The notes: generated by a model from the sequence alone, not told the origin. 64,000 nucleotides of DNA from Caryophanon latum (GCF_001700325.1 NZ_MATO01000012.1:56999-120998), one strand, 5' to 3'; positions 26,853-34,958 are shown, numbered from the stretch's first letter. Numbers and translations are program-made.

Positions 26853-27216
26853 GTCTCAGTAGCTCAGCTGGATAGAGCAACGGCCTTTAAGTGATAATAG
26901 GAGCCTTTATACGGAAAAGTAACGTATAAAGTGGACGACACCATATCGGTAAACCCTTAACAGATTATGCTGATGGCAATACCGAGGAAACGAGATTGTT
27001 CGAATGGCTTAATGCAGGTAGAGCAATTGCAGTAGCACTTCGCTACGAGAGGTTCCGTAGAGACTAAACGTGTCGCACCTGAAATGGTGAAGTTATAGTC
27101 CAGACTATCAAATTATATGTTTTTATGGGATTATTGAACTATAAGAACGTGTAAGCAATGAAAATTGTAGTAGTACGCTAAGCCGTAGGTCGTGGGTTCG
27201 AGTCCCCCCTGGGACG
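26853..27216 (+). tRNA. tRNA-Arg(UCU) gene interrupted by a group I intron
   Basis: Exon 1 is 26853-26887, exon 2 is 27178-27216; joined they give 74 nt. Acceptor GTCTCAG pairs with CTGGGAC, D stem GCTC/GAGC, anticodon stem ACGGC/GCCGT around loop CTTCTAA, so the anticodon is UCU (AGA/AGG codons). T arm is GTGGG-TTCGAGT-CCCCC, with a U-C mismatch at pair 50-64. Discriminator is G; CCA is not encoded. The intron lies between anticodon bases 34 and 35. Without splicing no tRNA could form. The gene has its own promoter and terminator. Confidence 0.93.
26888..27177 (+). ncRNA. Group I self-splicing intron
   Basis: The 290-nt intron has the standard core. The exon ends in U (26887), which pairs as U-G with G26900 in a P1 helix (26882-26889 with 26898-26905; one C-A mismatch). 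P2 is TTTATACG/CGTATAAA (26906-26913, 26923-26930). P3 is CGACAC/GTGTCG (26936, 27070). P6-like GTAGC/GCTAC (27032, 27042). P7 is GACTA/TAGTC (27062, 27096). P8 is CACC/GGTG. R-like AGAGACTAAA and S-like AAGTTATAGTCC match consensus. The last base is G. UAG 26898-26900 could pair with exon-2 CUA as P10. It contains no open frame. Confidence 0.92.
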
Positions 27217-27241
27217 TATTTTAGTTATTTAGAACTAATGG

Positions 27242-27286
27242 AAAAGCACTATATCCTTTAATTACAAAGGATATAGTGCTTTTTTG
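27242..27286 (+). terminator. Terminator after tRNA-Arg
   Basis: AAAGCACTATATCCTTT pairs with AAAGGATATAGTGCTTT, followed by T residues. Confidence 0.92.
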
Positions 27287-27388
27287 TTTTGTTAATTTTT
27301 CATAGTCAAATCAAAATCGAATGTTTATTTTTTAGCTGTCATGGCGATATTAAATGTAAACGAACGTATGTTTTGAGGTGAGGTAAAG

Positions 27389-28888
27389 ATGTATAAAACG
27401 TATACAATTGAGCGACCTCTTATTGTAGGTCAGCGAATTGAAAAAATAGAAGGCACTATTCAAAAAGTCGGTGAGCGCTATGGTCCATTTTCTACACCAG
27501 CGGAAGCAACAAAGGCTCTGAATATTAAAAATAGAGGAAGAATAAATGAGCTTTTAAAGGGCAATGTGAAATCTGTACAAGGGTATGTGTTTTGGTACGA
27601 AGGTGAAAAGACGTATGAGTTCAAAATACCGAATATGGAAATCAAAAAAGAGCTGCATGCTGTTCGAAAACATTCAGAAGAAACGTTAAGACAAAATTTA
27701 ATAAATTATGGGTTTCATGTTGTCAATATCGGTGAAGTAAAGGGTACTGCAACATACGTTACAGTGAAATGTTGTCGAGTCGATTGTGAAAATAGTTGTA
27801 AACGAGCGTACAAAGATTTTTTTACGGATCATGCGTTACCTTTATGTGAAATATGTATGGAAATTTTTAAAGCGTATGAGCGTCCGATGAATACAACGAA
27901 GTGGCTTTATGAAGTAAGACCAGATTTGGAACCGTATTATGATCCAGCGAATAACAGGGACGTGCCATTTACAAAAATTCGAAAAGGTAGTAAAGATAAA
28001 ATTTTCTTGACGTGCGTAGAATGCCAATATGTGCAGACAGACGAAGATGCGACAACGCCGAATAAATATACGACGAAAAAACGAAATGGTCGCTTTGTGT
28101 CAAACTTTACGTGTAGTCTTTGTAATTCATTGCTAGTGAAGTTTCCACATATTGCGGCGGAGTGGGACGCTGAGAAAAATGGACCACTTACGCAACGTGT
28201 TAGCTTTGGCTCACATCAGCAAGTTTGGTGGAAATGTACAAACGGTCATAGTTGGAAAACAGGGATTGATTTACGTACACATTATAACAGGCGCTGTTTA
28301 CGCTGTTTCTTAAATGAACGGGAATCGTTTGCAGGGAAATTAATGAAAGAGTCGATTCAGGAGCTGTTTCCGAATGAACAAGTGAAAGTAGAAGCGATGG
28401 TGCCAGGAGAGATTTATCGTAACGATTGCGTCGTTCAGCTAGCGAATGGTCATACGTTAGTGTTTGAAATGCAAGGGAGCTATTGGCATTATACAGATCG
28501 CAAGCTAATGGATATTGATGGACGGATTGTGCATAAAGATAATGAAAAGTTTAAAGCGAATCGAGCGGCAGGCAATTTCGTGTTTTTAGTGAATGAATAC
28601 GACTTTAATTTCGGAGCGGTCGATATGACAAAAGAAGTGATGAAACATGCAATCGAACAGATTTGGCAGTACGTGCAGGCGCAAAATTTCCGCGCATCAT
28701 GCGACGTTGCATACAATCGAGAAAAGTGCGAGCAAACGATGCGTACGAAGCAAGCGTATTATATCGAGCGGTTCAATCAACAGTATGAGCAAAAGCTGCC
28801 ACAACGTTTAGATAAGACGTCGATGAAGTATGTAGCGTTTCAGCAACGGTTTGAAATATATGAATCGATTGCTACATATCGGGCATAA
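27389..28888 (+). CDS. Predicted zinc-ribbon nuclease, homing-endonuclease-like
   Basis: A 499-residue protein starting about 170 bases after the split tRNA. Residues about 29-72 (YGPFSTPAEATKALNIK, GYVFWYEG) resemble the NUMOD1 DNA-binding helix of homing endonucleases. Two Cys-pair regions follow (CCRVDCENSC with CEIC; CVEC with CSLC). Residues about 251-306 match the DUF4379 zinc ribbon (HIAAEWDAEKNGPLT, VWWKCTNGHSW, CLRC). The C-terminal part resembles Vsr / PD-(D/E)XK nucleases: D346 in RNDCVV, E360-x-Q362 in VFEMQGSYWH, then D and K residues. Start behind GAGGTGAGG. It may be a free-standing homing endonuclease; a defence or housekeeping nuclease is also possible. Confidence 0.7.
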   Translation: MYKTYTIERPLIVGQRIEKIEGTIQKVGERYGPFSTPAEATKALNIKNRGRINELLKGNVKSVQGYVFWYEGEKTYEFKIPNMEIKKELHAVRKHSEETLRQNLINYGFHVVNIGEVKGTATYVTVKCCRVDCENSCKRAYKDFFTDHALPLCEICMEIFKAYERPMNTTKWLYEVRPDLEPYYDPANNRDVPFTKIRKGSKDKIFLTCVECQYVQTDEDATTPNKYTTKKRNGRFVSNFTCSLCNSLLVKFPHIAAEWDAEKNGPLTQRVSFGSHQQVWWKCTNGHSWKTGIDLRTHYNRRCLRCFLNERESFAGKLMKESIQELFPNEQVKVEAMVPGEIYRNDCVVQLANGHTLVFEMQGSYWHYTDRKLMDIDGRIVHKDNEKFKANRAAGNFVFLVNEYDFNFGAVDMTKEVMKHAIEQIWQYVQAQNFRASCDVAYNREKCEQTMRTKQAYYIERFNQQYEQKLPQRLDKTSMKYVAFQQRFEIYESIATYRA

Positions 28889-28981
28889 AACGGTTCACAT
28901 TCATTAGAAAGGTTTTTTCTGCAAAATCTAGTTGATTTCGTGGCACAGTACTTATATGAAGTTGTTAAGGAATGAAATACG

Positions 28982-29015
28982 AGCACGTCAGCTTACAAGT
29001 TGGCGTGCTTTTTTT
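28982..29015 (+). terminator. Terminator after the zinc-ribbon nuclease gene
   Basis: AGCACGTCAGC pairs with GTTGGCGTGCT, followed by TTTTTTT. The remaining bases to 29110 show no gene. Confidence 0.82.
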
Positions 29016-29110
29016 CGTTCTCATGAAATTTTAATGAAGCGCTCAGAATCGTTTAATTTTGTTGCGATATGATAAAGGTGTTCAAAAAACAGCAAAGGGA
29101 GATGTTACAT

Positions 29111-29599
29111 ATGAAAAAAGCATTCATGGCAATAGCGGCAGTAACAGCATTAACAGGAAGTTTAGTATTCGGGCAAGCGGATGTGGCAGAAGCGGCGAAA
29201 GCGAAGTACATCACGATAGCACAGGCGAAAAACATTGCGATCAAAGCAGTTGGTGGCAAAGTTGTAGACGTAGACTTTGAAGGCGGCAAATACGCACATT
29301 ATGAAGTGGACGTACGCACAGCGAAAGAAGCAATCGAGCTTGAAGTAAACGCGGTATCAGGTAAAGCGAAAGTGACAGAGCGTAAAGCGTTAAAGCAACA
29401 AGGAAGCGTTATTTCAAAAGACAAAGCGGTACAAATTGCGAAAAACAAGCTTGGTGGTAAAGGAACGTTAGTGAAGGCAAAGCTTGATTCAGACGACGGC
29501 GTGCGCTACTACGACATCGAGCTACGTGTTGGCAAAGCAGAATATGAGTTTGAGATCAATGCAGTGTCAGGAAAAATTATGAAATACGAGCGTGACTAA
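29111..29599 (+). CDS. Secreted PepSY-domain protein
   Basis: A 162-residue protein with a signal peptide (MKKAFMAIAAVTALTGSLVF, cleavage probably near AEA-AK) and two PepSY domains (about residues 37-95 and 104-160). Each starts with an (A/D)KAVxIA-type helix and ends with VNAVSGK-type hairpins (LEVNAVSGKAK, FEINAVSGKIMKYE). PepSY domains occur in protease propeptides and secreted inhibitors; here there is no enzyme attached. ATG 29111 is preceded by AAAGGGAG; an upstream in-frame ATG at 29069 would spoil the signal peptide. Confidence 0.85.
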   Translation: MKKAFMAIAAVTALTGSLVFGQADVAEAAKAKYITIAQAKNIAIKAVGGKVVDVDFEGGKYAHYEVDVRTAKEAIELEVNAVSGKAKVTERKALKQQGSVISKDKAVQIAKNKLGGKGTLVKAKLDSDDGVRYYDIELRVGKAEYEFEINAVSGKIMKYERD

Positions 29600-29618
29600 T
29601 TGAAATAGAGAATATCGA

Positions 29619-29657
29619 AAAAAGCACTTCAACGAAATTTGTTGAGGTGCTTTTTTT
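29619..29657. terminator. Bidirectional terminator
   Basis: AAAGCACTTCAAC pairs with GTTGAGGTGCTTT, with A and T runs, between the convergent PepSY and HNH genes. Confidence 0.88.
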
Positions 29658-29660
29658 GCG

Positions 29661-30953
29661 TTAGTCGAGGATTTTGTAAAAACTTAGGAGCAGTTCTTCC
29701 GTAATTTCAATGCCGTATTGTGGGTAGCCAGCTTTGCGCGATGCAAATAAGTGCTGAATCATGTCTTTTTTTTCATGAGCTTGTGCGTAATGAATTTTAC
29801 GGTGACACGTTGGACAAAGAACGGCAATATTATGTGCAAAATCAATCGTGTATTCAAAGTAATCTTGTGCCGCCATTGGAATTAAATGATGTGCTTCAAC
29901 GTAAGGCTTTTTATGATGCTCCGTTAAAAAGGTAAAGTGCGCATCGCTCATTTCACATGTGTAGTTGCTGCGTTCCTTTGCTGCGAAGCTTTCGTTTTGG
30001 CTACGTCGATAAGCTTGACCGTAGTTTGAAGGTTCTTTTTCGTGACGTTTCGTCGGTGCTTTAATAAGTTGTTCTTCTTTAATGTTAGGAAGCTCTTTTG
30101 ATGTTAAATAAGTAACGTTAAGCTCCGTATCAATTAAGTCTTCTACTGCCATCGCTTTTTCTGTAACGAATGCACGAAAACAGCGAATGGCACCGCTCGG
30201 GAAGCTTTTTTCTTGTTTGTTGTAGTCTTTAAATTGTGGTAGTTCGCGCAGCTGTTCGATTTGTTTTAATGCTTCAAACGTCGGTGCAAGGATAAAGTTC
30301 GGATTTTGACGTTGAGAAAAAATCGTGAGGCGCATTAAGTAACGAGCGTATGAACTTGCCTTGCCACTTTTTTTCGTTGCACGACCAGCTTGTTCTGTTA
30401 AGGAATCAGCAAATTTTTCAAAGTCATCATAAATGGCTTTGTTTTGCTCGTACGTTTGTATGTAGAGAGGATGTTTAGAATCAATTTTTTCAAATAGCAT
30501 ATTTTCGTGATTTCCTTTCGTCTGCTGTGCATTATAAGTTGGATCATTTTCATGAACGAATAATGGCTCAACATCATTTGAATAAGGCATAACAGGAGGG
30601 AGCATTTTTTCACGTTCTGTAACGAATGCATGGAAACAACGAATTGTGGCGCTTGGAAAATGTTTTTCTTGTTTGTTGTATTTTATGAAGTTAGGCGAAT
30701 CTTGTAGCTTTTCAATTTCTGCTAATGCTTCAGCAGTTGCTTGAAGTATGAAATTTGGATTTTGTCGATGAACAAAAATCGCTAACCGTATTAAGTAACG
30801 AGCGTATGAATTTGCTTTTCCACTTTTTTTCGTTGCACGACCAGCCTGTTCTGTTAGTTTTTCAGCGAAATTTTGAAATTCCTCAAAGATTTTCTTATAT
30901 TTTTCATACGTTGCAATATAGAGTGGATTTTTTGCATCAATTTTTTCAAACAA
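29661..30953 (-). CDS. HNH endonuclease with duplicated N-terminal domain
   Basis: A 430-residue protein. An about 115-residue domain occurs twice (residues about 1-115 and 152-268); both copies contain LTEQAGRATKKSGKA, SYARYL and RCF(H/R)AFVTE. The C-terminal HNH region (about 330-405) has CEMSDAHF, EAHHLIPM, NIAVLCPTCHRKIH, with paired Cys and the catalytic His. Start is TTG at 30953 behind GTAGGTG. The second copy begins NMLFEKID just after AAAGGAAAT, which looks like an old ribosome binding site and start now read through. Role unknown; HNH proteins of this kind can be restriction-like or mobile. It is transcribed toward the PepSY gene. Confidence 0.82.
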   Translation of the reverse strand: MFEKIDAKNPLYIATYEKYKKIFEEFQNFAEKLTEQAGRATKKSGKANSYARYLIRLAIFVHRQNPNFILQATAEALAEIEKLQDSPNFIKYNKQEKHFPSATIRCFHAFVTEREKMLPPVMPYSNDVEPLFVHENDPTYNAQQTKGNHENMLFEKIDSKHPLYIQTYEQNKAIYDDFEKFADSLTEQAGRATKKSGKASSYARYLMRLTIFSQRQNPNFILAPTFEALKQIEQLRELPQFKDYNKQEKSFPSGAIRCFRAFVTEKAMAVEDLIDTELNVTYLTSKELPNIKEEQLIKAPTKRHEKEPSNYGQAYRRSQNESFAAKERSNYTCEMSDAHFTFLTEHHKKPYVEAHHLIPMAAQDYFEYTIDFAHNIAVLCPTCHRKIHYAQAHEKKDMIQHLFASRKAGYPQYGIEITEELLLSFYKILD

Positions 30954-31083
30954 TATGTAAACACCTACCTTTTTTACGTTACAGATAGTGTACTATAATG
31001 AACGAATTTAGTTCAAATGGTTTATTTGTAATTGTTTATCATTCTCCTTTTTGTTAAAATTAAACATTGAGTGGGGTGTCGTA

Positions 31084-31533
31084 ATGTATAAAGAGATCTT
31101 TTACATCGTTCATGTATACGCTCCAATTGTAATCGGTGCACTCATTTATACGTTATTTCGAGAGGATGTATTGCTCATTTTTCGAATATATGAGCAACTG
31201 TTTTTCTCAGAATGGCTTATACATATAAGGGAATCTACAATGCATTGGGATGTATCGTCCTATGTGCGCTATACGTTACCAGATGCGTTATGGGTGTACG
31301 CATTTGCGAGCTTTTTATGTGTGAAATGGGTTGGGGAACCTACGTCTATGTGGCGGACTACATTTATTGTGTTACCATTTTTACTCGGTCCAGGAAGTGA
31401 AGTAGCACAATTTATTTTTCCAACGCTTGGGACGTTTGATGTAATTGATTTATATAGTATGGTGCTTGCGTATATTGCTGCGTATAGCGTCTCAAAATAT
31501 GTACAGAAGGAGTGGTATCATGGCGAAAAATGA
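31084..31533 (+). CDS. VanZ-like membrane protein
   Basis: A 149-residue membrane protein with about four hydrophobic segments. The C-terminal part (GPGSEVAQFIFPTLGTFDVIDLYSMVLAYIAAY) has the E..Q and GTFD..D pattern seen in VanZ-like proteins, whose function is mostly unknown. ATG 31084 follows GTGGGGTG; upstream in-frame starts are less likely. The end overlaps the Excalibur gene start by 14 bases, so the two are cotranscribed and perhaps translationally coupled. Confidence 0.65.
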   Translation: MYKEIFYIVHVYAPIVIGALIYTLFREDVLLIFRIYEQLFFSEWLIHIRESTMHWDVSSYVRYTLPDALWVYAFASFLCVKWVGEPTSMWRTTFIVLPFLLGPGSEVAQFIFPTLGTFDVIDLYSMVLAYIAAYSVSKYVQKEWYHGEK

Positions 31534-32041
31534 TAAAAAGAAAAGCAGTTTAGTTGGTTGTTTAGTATTTGCGGTGTTAGCATTTGGAAGCTGTGCAGTA
31601 GCATTGCCAGAAGACGAAGAAAAAATTACACCTGTGCAATCAGAAGTGGAAACGCAAACGGAAGCAGAACGTGAGGCGGAAGAACAGCGTCAAAAAGAAG
31701 AAGTTGAGCGTCAGGCGGAGGAGCAACGTCAAGCTGATGAAGCAACACGTCAGGCGGCAGAACAGCGCCAAGCGGAAGAAGCAGAACGTCAGGCAGAGGC
31801 ACAACGCCAAGCGGAAGAAGCGGAACAGCAAGCAGAGGCAGAGCGCCAAGCGGAAGAAGCGGAACGTCAAGCAGAGGCAGAGCGCCAAGCGGAAGAAGCA
31901 GAACAGCAAGCACCTGCGTTTGAATCGTATAAAAATTGTGATGCGTTACGAGCAGTGTATCCAGATGGTGTACCAGCTGGGCATGGGGCGTACGATGATA
32001 AGCATGATCGTGATGAAGACGGATGGGCATGTGAGAACTAA
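31520..32041 (+). CDS. Membrane-anchored Excalibur-domain protein
   Basis: A 173-residue protein: basic start, one hydrophobic segment (about residues 10-29, VGCLVFAVLAFGSCAVAL; a lipobox-like Cys is possible), then about 85 residues of Glu/Gln/Ala/Arg-rich repeats (units such as RQAEEAE), likely a long helix, then an Excalibur domain with YKNCDALRAVYPDGVPAGH and the calcium-binding DRDEDGWACE. Probably anchored outside the membrane with the domain held away by the helix. ATG 31520 behind AAGGAGTG. The repeats are encoded by near-identical DNA units of 15 to 30 bases that could expand or shrink. Confidence 0.82.
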   Translation: MAKNDKKKSSLVGCLVFAVLAFGSCAVALPEDEEKITPVQSEVETQTEAEREAEEQRQKEEVERQAEEQRQADEATRQAAEQRQAEEAERQAEAQRQAEEAEQQAEAERQAEEAERQAEAERQAEEAEQQAPAFESYKNCDALRAVYPDGVPAGHGAYDDKHDRDEDGWACEN

Positions 32042-32049
32042 TGTACGTG

Positions 32050-32083
32050 AGCTACAAAGAATTTTTTCTTTGTAGCTTTTTTC
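32050..32083 (+). terminator. Terminator after Excalibur gene
   Basis: AGCTACAAAGAA pairs with TTCTTTGTAGCT, followed by T residues. Confidence 0.88.
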
Positions 32084-32154
32084 TGTTTTTACCCTCACAC
32101 TCGCCACCTTTCCGAAAAACCGCTATAGTAATTGTAAGAAGGTAGGGGATTTTC

Positions 32155-33579
32155 ATGAAATTAAAGCAAACGTATAAAGAGCTACCGAGCATTTTTTATG
32201 CTGACGTAGCGTTAAATAAAGTGGCATCACCGCATGTTGTGTTATGGAATGAGGCGTTAGCGAACGAGCTTCAATTGCCGGCGTTTTGGCGCGAGCAGGC
32301 GGATTATTTTGCAGGGAATGATATGCCAGAAGGGGCGGCACAAATTGCACAGGCGTATGCGGGACATCAGTTCGGGCACTTTACGATGCTTGGTGATGGT
32401 CGTGCGCTGTTGATCGGTGAAGTTGAGACGGAGCGTGGGCTTGTCGATGTGCAGCTAAAAGGAGCGGGGCGAACACCGTTTTCTCGTGGTGGCGATGGTC
32501 GTGCGGCACTTGGACCGATGTTAAGAGAATTCATTATAAGTGAGGCGATGCATGCGCTCGGTATTCCGACGACGCGCAGCTTAGCGGTGACGTTAACGGG
32601 CGAGCTTGTGCAGCGTGAGTCGTTATTAGAAGGAGCGGTGTTAACGCGTACAGCGAGCAGTCATTTACGTGTCGGGACATTCCAATATGCGCGTCAGCTT
32701 GCCGATTATGAGCATGTGAAAGTGCTTGCTGACTATGCAATCATGCGTCACGATGCGGATTTAGCGGAGCAACGAGACAAATACGTGCAATTTTTACAGC
32801 GCGTCATCGAAAGGCAAGCAAAGCTACTTGCACAGTGGCAATGCATCGGCTTTGTGCACGGCGTCATGAATACGGACAACATGACGATTAGCGGCGAGAC
32901 GATTGATTACGGGCCGTGTGCGTTTTTAGATACGTACGATTTAGGTGCGGTGTTTAGCTCGATTGATCGACAAGGGCGCTATGCGTTTGGCAATCAACCG
33001 AAAATGGCAGGATGGAATTTAGCACGTTTAGCCGAAAGTATTTTGCCGTTGTTTGCTGACAATGAGGAGCAGGCGACTGAAGCGGCTCAAGCGGCGTTAA
33101 ATGACTTCCCAGTGCTATTTAATGTGTACTGGCTAGAAGGAATGCGTGAGAAGCTTGGACTGTTTACGGCGCGTGAGGACGATCGTGAGCTTGTACAGCA
33201 GCTATTACTGGCGATGCAGCAGCATAAGGCGGATTATACAGAGACGTTTCGTGCATTAGCAGAGGGCGATTATCCAGACAATGAATTGTTTGAATCCGAT
33301 GCGTTTTTCGATTGGGAAATGAAGTGGCAGCAACGTTTATTGCAGGAAGATTCGTCATACGCTGAGGCGCAGCAACTCATGCAGCGAGCAAACCCGATCG
33401 TCATTCCGCGAAATGAGCGAGTGAATGAGGCGATTCGTGCAGCGGAGGCGGGAGATTTTGCACCTGTCGAGGAATTGTTGCATGTGCTATCGACGCCGTA
33501 CACGTTAGAGGAGCAATATGCACACTACGCAAAAGGTCCTGAAGATGATCGTCCGTTTGTGACATATTGTGGAACATAA
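32155..33579 (+). CDS. SelO family protein adenylyltransferase (YdiU)
   Basis: A 474-residue member of the SelO pseudokinase family, which transfers AMP to protein hydroxyl groups (known for E. coli and human SelO). Hallmarks: AYAGHQFGHFTMLGDGRALLIGE, QLKGAGRTPFSRGGDGRAAL, LREFIISEAMHALGIPTTRSL, and the catalytic stretch GFVHGVMNTDNMTISG with DYGPCAFLD. Start ATG is preceded by GTAGGGG. Length is normal for Firmicutes. Targets here are unknown. It is probably transcribed alone. Confidence 0.94.
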   Translation: MKLKQTYKELPSIFYADVALNKVASPHVVLWNEALANELQLPAFWREQADYFAGNDMPEGAAQIAQAYAGHQFGHFTMLGDGRALLIGEVETERGLVDVQLKGAGRTPFSRGGDGRAALGPMLREFIISEAMHALGIPTTRSLAVTLTGELVQRESLLEGAVLTRTASSHLRVGTFQYARQLADYEHVKVLADYAIMRHDADLAEQRDKYVQFLQRVIERQAKLLAQWQCIGFVHGVMNTDNMTISGETIDYGPCAFLDTYDLGAVFSSIDRQGRYAFGNQPKMAGWNLARLAESILPLFADNEEQATEAAQAALNDFPVLFNVYWLEGMREKLGLFTAREDDRELVQQLLLAMQQHKADYTETFRALAEGDYPDNELFESDAFFDWEMKWQQRLLQEDSSYAEAQQLMQRANPIVIPRNERVNEAIRAAEAGDFAPVEELLHVLSTPYTLEEQYAHYAKGPEDDRPFVTYCGT

Positions 33580-33656
33580 AAAGTTTTTGTAAATACTGGT
33601 TGGAGTTCGAAGTCGTTTGCTTTACACTTATAGTAAATGCGTAAAGGATGATGTGT

Positions 33657-34121
33657 ATGCCGTATGAATTTGTAAACACACCGATTGAACAGATGAGCGT
33701 GGAAGCAATTGTCAATCCGACGAATATGTTTATGCAGTTTTCAGAAGGATTAAGTGCGCGTCTTTCCGAATGTGCAGGGCCGGCGATGCAGCAGGACTGC
33801 ACAAAGCTTGCGCCGCTTCACGCTGACGAAATTTTAATTACGCAAGGCTACAATTTACCTGCAAAATGGGTGCTACATGTACTCGTACCACAGTGGATTG
33901 AGCAAGGCGAGGAGGCGATTTCGCTTTGCTATGCGCGCATTTTACAAGATGCTGTGACGCAGCGCATTCATTCGCTTGCGATGCCGCTTCTATGCTGCGA
34001 GCAAGTCGGCTTCCCGAAAGAGCGCTCTCGTCAGCTCGCAACGGAAGTGATGGATGTGTTTTTACGAAAGCATCCGACGCTACACATTTATATTACGGAC
34101 GAACAAACACCGAGTGCCTAG
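33657..34121 (+). CDS. Macrodomain protein
   Basis: A 154-residue protein with the pattern of macrodomains, which bind or hydrolyse ADP-ribose derivatives: IVNPTNMFMQFSEGLSARL (phosphate-binding and N-P-x-N motif, degenerate), then EILITQGYNLPAKWVLHVLVPQW, CYARILQDAV and SLAMPLLCCEQVGFPKERS. The catalytic Asn-Ala-Ala-Asn motif of MacroD enzymes is replaced by NPTN. ATG 33657 follows AAAGGA at correct distance; ATGs at 33648 and 33651 are too close. Substrate unknown. Confidence 0.75.
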   Translation: MPYEFVNTPIEQMSVEAIVNPTNMFMQFSEGLSARLSECAGPAMQQDCTKLAPLHADEILITQGYNLPAKWVLHVLVPQWIEQGEEAISLCYARILQDAVTQRIHSLAMPLLCCEQVGFPKERSRQLATEVMDVFLRKHPTLHIYITDEQTPSA

Positions 34122-34132
34122 GCGCTCGGTGT
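34107..34132. terminator. Hairpin between convergent genes
   Basis: ACACCGAGTGCC pairs with GGCGCTCGGTGT; it overlaps the macrodomain stop and ends eight bases before the SDR stop. Confidence 0.6.
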
Positions 34133-34139
34133 TATGCGT

Positions 34140-34865
34140 TTAATCGTAAATCATCTTTTTCGTCATGCCACCGTCGATCGTCACGTTTTGCCCGTTCAAA
34201 AAGTTGTTCGCGCGGTCGCTTAAAAAGACGCACATGTTGGCGATGTCTTGGACGGTGCCGACGCGGTTTGAAAAGTGCTGTGCGTGGTCCGCTTCAGTTA
34301 ACGCTTCATAGTCCGTCGTCTCAATCCAGCCAGGCGAAATGCAGTTGACCGTAATGTTGTACGGTGAAAACGAAGCGGCAAGTGCGTGCGTCAATGCGAC
34401 GATGCCACCTTTTGATGCGGCGTATGCTTCTGTATGTGGCTCGGACATGAACGCGCGTGTTGATGCCATTGAAATAATCGCACCGCCACCATGTTCTTTC
34501 ATATATTTGGCCGCTTCACGTGAGCAAAGAAAGACGCTGCGTAAATTTGTATGGATGATGTCGTCAAAATCGTCAACCGACATCGTGAGCGGGTCTTGCC
34601 ATATAGCGTAGCCTGCGTTGTTCATGAGCGCGTCGATTGTACCGAACGTGTCGTGTACGTTCGCAAACAGCGCTTCAATGTCGCGTGGCTTCGTGACGTC
34701 GAGCGTGAAAAAATGCGCGTCGTAGCCGTCTTGCTGCAATGCTTTTGCGACGAGCTGTCCTGCTTCGTTTTTGTCGGTTAAAATGACGGTGTCTCCGCGC
34801 TTAGCGAACGTTTCGGCAATGCCTTTTCCAATTCCTTGTGCCGCACCAGTAATGAGGATGTTCAT
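34140..34865 (-). CDS. Short-chain dehydrogenase/reductase
   Basis: NAD(P)-dependent oxidoreductase of 241 residues. Rossmann motif TGAAQGIGKGIA, NNAG, catalytic Ser in ISMAST, and YAASKGG; SPGWIET follows. Closest types are 3-oxoacyl-ACP reductase and 3-hydroxybutyrate dehydrogenase; the substrate cannot be told. Start at 34865 chosen since AAAGGA lies nine bases upstream; ATG 34874 directly abuts it. Divergent from the acyl-CoA ligase operon, so it may act in the same pathway. Confidence 0.88.
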   Translation of the reverse strand: MNILITGAAQGIGKGIAETFAKRGDTVILTDKNEAGQLVAKALQQDGYDAHFFTLDVTKPRDIEALFANVHDTFGTIDALMNNAGYAIWQDPLTMSVDDFDDIIHTNLRSVFLCSREAAKYMKEHGGGAIISMASTRAFMSEPHTEAYAASKGGIVALTHALAASFSPYNITVNCISPGWIETTDYEALTEADHAQHFSNRVGTVQDIANMCVFLSDRANNFLNGQNVTIDGGMTKKMIYD

Positions 34866-34958
34866 ACGCTTCATTCCTTTTTGTGCTCAGTGTACACGAT
34901 TTAACATAGGAAGAAAAGGCGACATGTTTGATATGATAATGAAAAAGGGGTGGAATGT

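Noticed and set aside
26853..27216. Two separate tRNA fragments or a degraded tRNA
   Set aside because: The halves join to a full tRNA, and the insert has a complete group I core with matching splice-site pairs.
27389..28888. Transposase or phage protein call for the 499-residue gene
   Set aside because: No transposase motif (DDE, serine or tyrosine recombinase) is present; the zinc-ribbon plus Vsr-like pattern fits a nuclease better, and there are no phage genes nearby.
31640..32030. CRISPR-like direct repeats
   Set aside because: The repeats are in-frame codons of the Glu/Gln/Ala-rich stalk, without spacers of constant size or cas genes.
34950..34958. Upstream GTG start for the acyl-CoA ligase
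   Set aside because: The GTG is part of the ribosome binding site; ATG 34959 has correct spacing.
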